The translations under genes and the position numbers were made by a program. Positions 63,073-64,000 of a DNA stretch of 64,000 nt are shown piece after piece. Within the stretch, counting starts at the first letter, position 1. Every line of letters starts with the position of its first letter. Under the pieces are notes generated by a model. It was not told the DNA's origin and did no database searches. It saw only the letters and a program-made list of their open reading frames with translations. The DNA comes from Candidatus Gastranaerophilales bacterium (GTDB lineage: Bacteria; Cyanobacteriota; Vampirovibrionia; Gastranaerophilales; Gastranaerophilaceae), in assembly GCA_944325945.1 (NCBI GenBank), contig CALVBW010000025.1, positions 1-64,000 of the forward strand. Direction: 5' to 3'.

Positions 63073-63470
63073 TGGCGCTTGATATAGGTACTAAAAGAAT
63101 AGGCATCGCACTTAGCGATTATCTTCTTATGCTTGCCTCAGGTCATTCTTATATTGACAGGCAGCCGGAAAACAAAGCGCTTGAAGCAATCCGTAAAATA
63201 GCCAAAGAAAACAATGTTAAAAAAATAGTAATCGGTTTACCCTTGAATATGGACAATTCAGAAGGTTCTCAAGCAAAAGACTGCCGCGAATTTGCCCGAA
63301 AAATTGAGGGTTATGAAATAATATTTGAAGATGAAAGGCTTACGTCAGATACCGCAGAAGAAAATTTACGCAATAAAAAAATAAATTTCAGAAAAGATAA
63401 AGGTCTGGTTGATATTGAGAGTGCTTGTATTATACTGGAACAATATCTTGCAAGAAGAAAGGAAAATTAA
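63054..63470 (+). CDS. ruvX: Putative pre-16S rRNA nuclease / Holliday junction resolvase-like (YqgF)
   Basis: This 138-residue RNase H-fold protein has ALDIGTKRIGIALSD (about 7-21), IVIGLPLNMDNSEG (about 60-73), FEDERLTSDTAE (about 94-105) and a final acidic helix DIESACIILEQYL (about 118-130). These give the usual acidic active site. The family matures the 16S rRNA 5' end in E. coli and was earlier proposed as a resolvase. GAGG lies six bases before ATG 63054; ATG 63060 is an alternative. Confidence 0.93.
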   Translation: MGMYKIMALDIGTKRIGIALSDYLLMLASGHSYIDRQPENKALEAIRKIAKENNVKKIVIGLPLNMDNSEGSQAKDCREFARKIEGYEIIFEDERLTSDTAEENLRNKKINFRKDKGLVDIESACIILEQYLARRKEN

Positions 63471-63472
63471 TT

Positions 63473-63730
63473 ATGGAAGAAAAACAGTTAATCGAAACAA
63501 TGGATGAAAACGGAAATGTCATTAATTTTGAATTATATGATATAGTAGAAGTGGAAGGACAGGAATACGCACTTTTAATTCCTGCTGATTCTGATGACAA
63601 AGAGGAAGAAGAAGTTGTATTGATGAGACTTTCACAGGAAGGCGACGACTATATTTTTGAAAGTATAGATGACGACGCAGAATTTGACAAAGTAGCTGAA
63701 TACATAGAAAGTATGGACGAGGAAGAATAA
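63473..63730 (+). CDS. DUF1292 family acidic protein
   Basis: This 85-residue, very acidic protein matches the DUF1292 (YrzB-like) pattern: ENGNVINFELYDIVEVEGQEYALLIP, then D/E-rich VVLMRLSQEGDDYIFESI. In many Firmicutes and cyanobacteria relatives it follows ruvX, as here. The function is unknown. AAGGAAA precedes ATG 63473, which is preferred over an upstream in-frame start. Confidence 0.85.
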   Translation: MEEKQLIETMDENGNVINFELYDIVEVEGQEYALLIPADSDDKEEEEVVLMRLSQEGDDYIFESIDDDAEFDKVAEYIESMDEEE

Positions 63731-63731
63731 T

Positions 63732-64000
63732 TTGTTTGAAAAATTTACCGAAAAAGCAATAAATGTAGTAACAGAGGCACAAAACATCGCAAAAGATGAA
63801 CATTCGACATGCGTTATGCCGGAACATCTTCTACTGGCGCTTGTAAAAGAGGCAAGAGGGATTTCCCTAAAGATTTTCAAATCTTACAATATAGATTTTA
63901 AAGATTTGGAAACAGAACTTTTAAAAGATGCCAAACTTGAAACGACTGATTTGAATTTGCCGACACTTGCATTCAGTGATTCAATGAAGGTTATGTTGAG
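63732..64000 (+). CDS. Clp protease ATPase subunit, N-terminal part (ClpA/ClpC type, 3' partial)
   Basis: The first 89 codons of a Clp Hsp100 ATPase: FEKFTEKAINVVTEAQNIA (residues 2-20) and MPEHLLLALVKE (about 30-41) are the Clp N-repeat that binds substrates and adaptors. The gene runs off the window. The start is TTG at 63732 with GAGGAAG six bases upstream, inside the end of the DUF1292 gene. ClpC and ClpA unfold proteins for ClpP. ClpB is less likely given the spacing, but cannot be excluded. Confidence 0.85.
   Translation, partial: MFEKFTEKAINVVTEAQNIAKDEHSTCVMPEHLLLALVKEARGISLKIFKSYNIDFKDLETELLKDAKLETTDLNLPTLAFSDSMKVML

Overview
The window is about 64 kb of low-GC bacterial chromosome from a single lineage, with no prophage, insertion sequence, CRISPR array, rRNA or tRNA that I could recognise. 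The ATP synthase operon runs a, c, b', b, delta, alpha, gamma, with two b-type subunits and no beta or epsilon. That is the cyanobacterial layout. No photosynthesis or respiration genes are present. The set instead includes glycolysis genes, glycogen synthesis, a sodium-pumping type decarboxylase, a cyanobacterial-type S21 protein, and many lineage-specific proteins carrying an N-terminal F-x-G motif. Together these point to a fermentative, non-photosynthetic relative of the Cyanobacteria (Melainabacteria/Vampirovibrionia, probably a gut Gastranaerophilales). This taxonomic call is inference.

Layout: 1-2.2 kb holds the tail of a coiled-coil protein and a reverse-strand alpha/alpha-barrel protein. 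2.3-8.4 kb is a chromosome-condensation operon (smc-scpA-scpB) ending in a membrane-anchored metalloprotease. 8.5-14.8 kb holds an F-x-G protein, a FAD dehydrogenase, an orphan sensor kinase, two tandem 129-residue paralogs and a long TPR protein. 14.9-19.9 kb holds a citrate/homocitrate-type synthase with an aconitase-family large subunit, an ECF sigma/anti-sigma pair and two membrane proteins. 20-23.9 kb holds glgC and a purM-purN-purD cluster. 24-28 kb holds birA-oadA-oadB on the reverse strand, back to back with the ATP synthase operon (28.2-33.1 kb).

33.1-36.2 kb holds two tandem 519-residue membrane paralogs. 36.5-40 kb has a CCA-adding enzyme, rsmE, a DUF2229 protein and rpsU (57 aa). 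40.1-41.2 kb is a type IV pilin-like gene whose promoter and ribosome site lie upstream of a nine-C tract that breaks the frame. 41.3-51 kb holds a SNF2 ATPase, gpmI, a Ski2-like helicase, serS and an isocitrate dehydrogenase. 51-58.5 kb holds two glycine-zipper paralogs, a uridine kinase-like gene, a cysteine-rich exported peptide, an SLH-domain protein and pyruvate kinase. 58.4-64 kb holds a transporter, lgt with a TPR lipoprotein, and a run of a stand-alone ClpX-type zinc finger, an unknown repeat protein, ruvX, a DUF1292 protein and the start of a clpA/clpC gene.

Metabolically, pyruvate kinase, GpmI and GlgC fit sugar fermentation. The synthase, aconitase-family protein and NAD isocitrate dehydrogenase could form a one-way branch to 2-oxoglutarate. 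Oxaloacetate decarboxylase could generate a sodium gradient, although the ATP synthase c subunit does not carry the usual sodium ligands. Several genes have a -10 box exactly six bases before the start codon and no ribosome site, which suggests leaderless mRNAs. The main novelty candidates are the phase-variable pilin, the F-x-G protein set, the glycine-zipper and 519-aa paralog pairs, and the stand-alone ClpX zinc finger beside a Clp ATPase.
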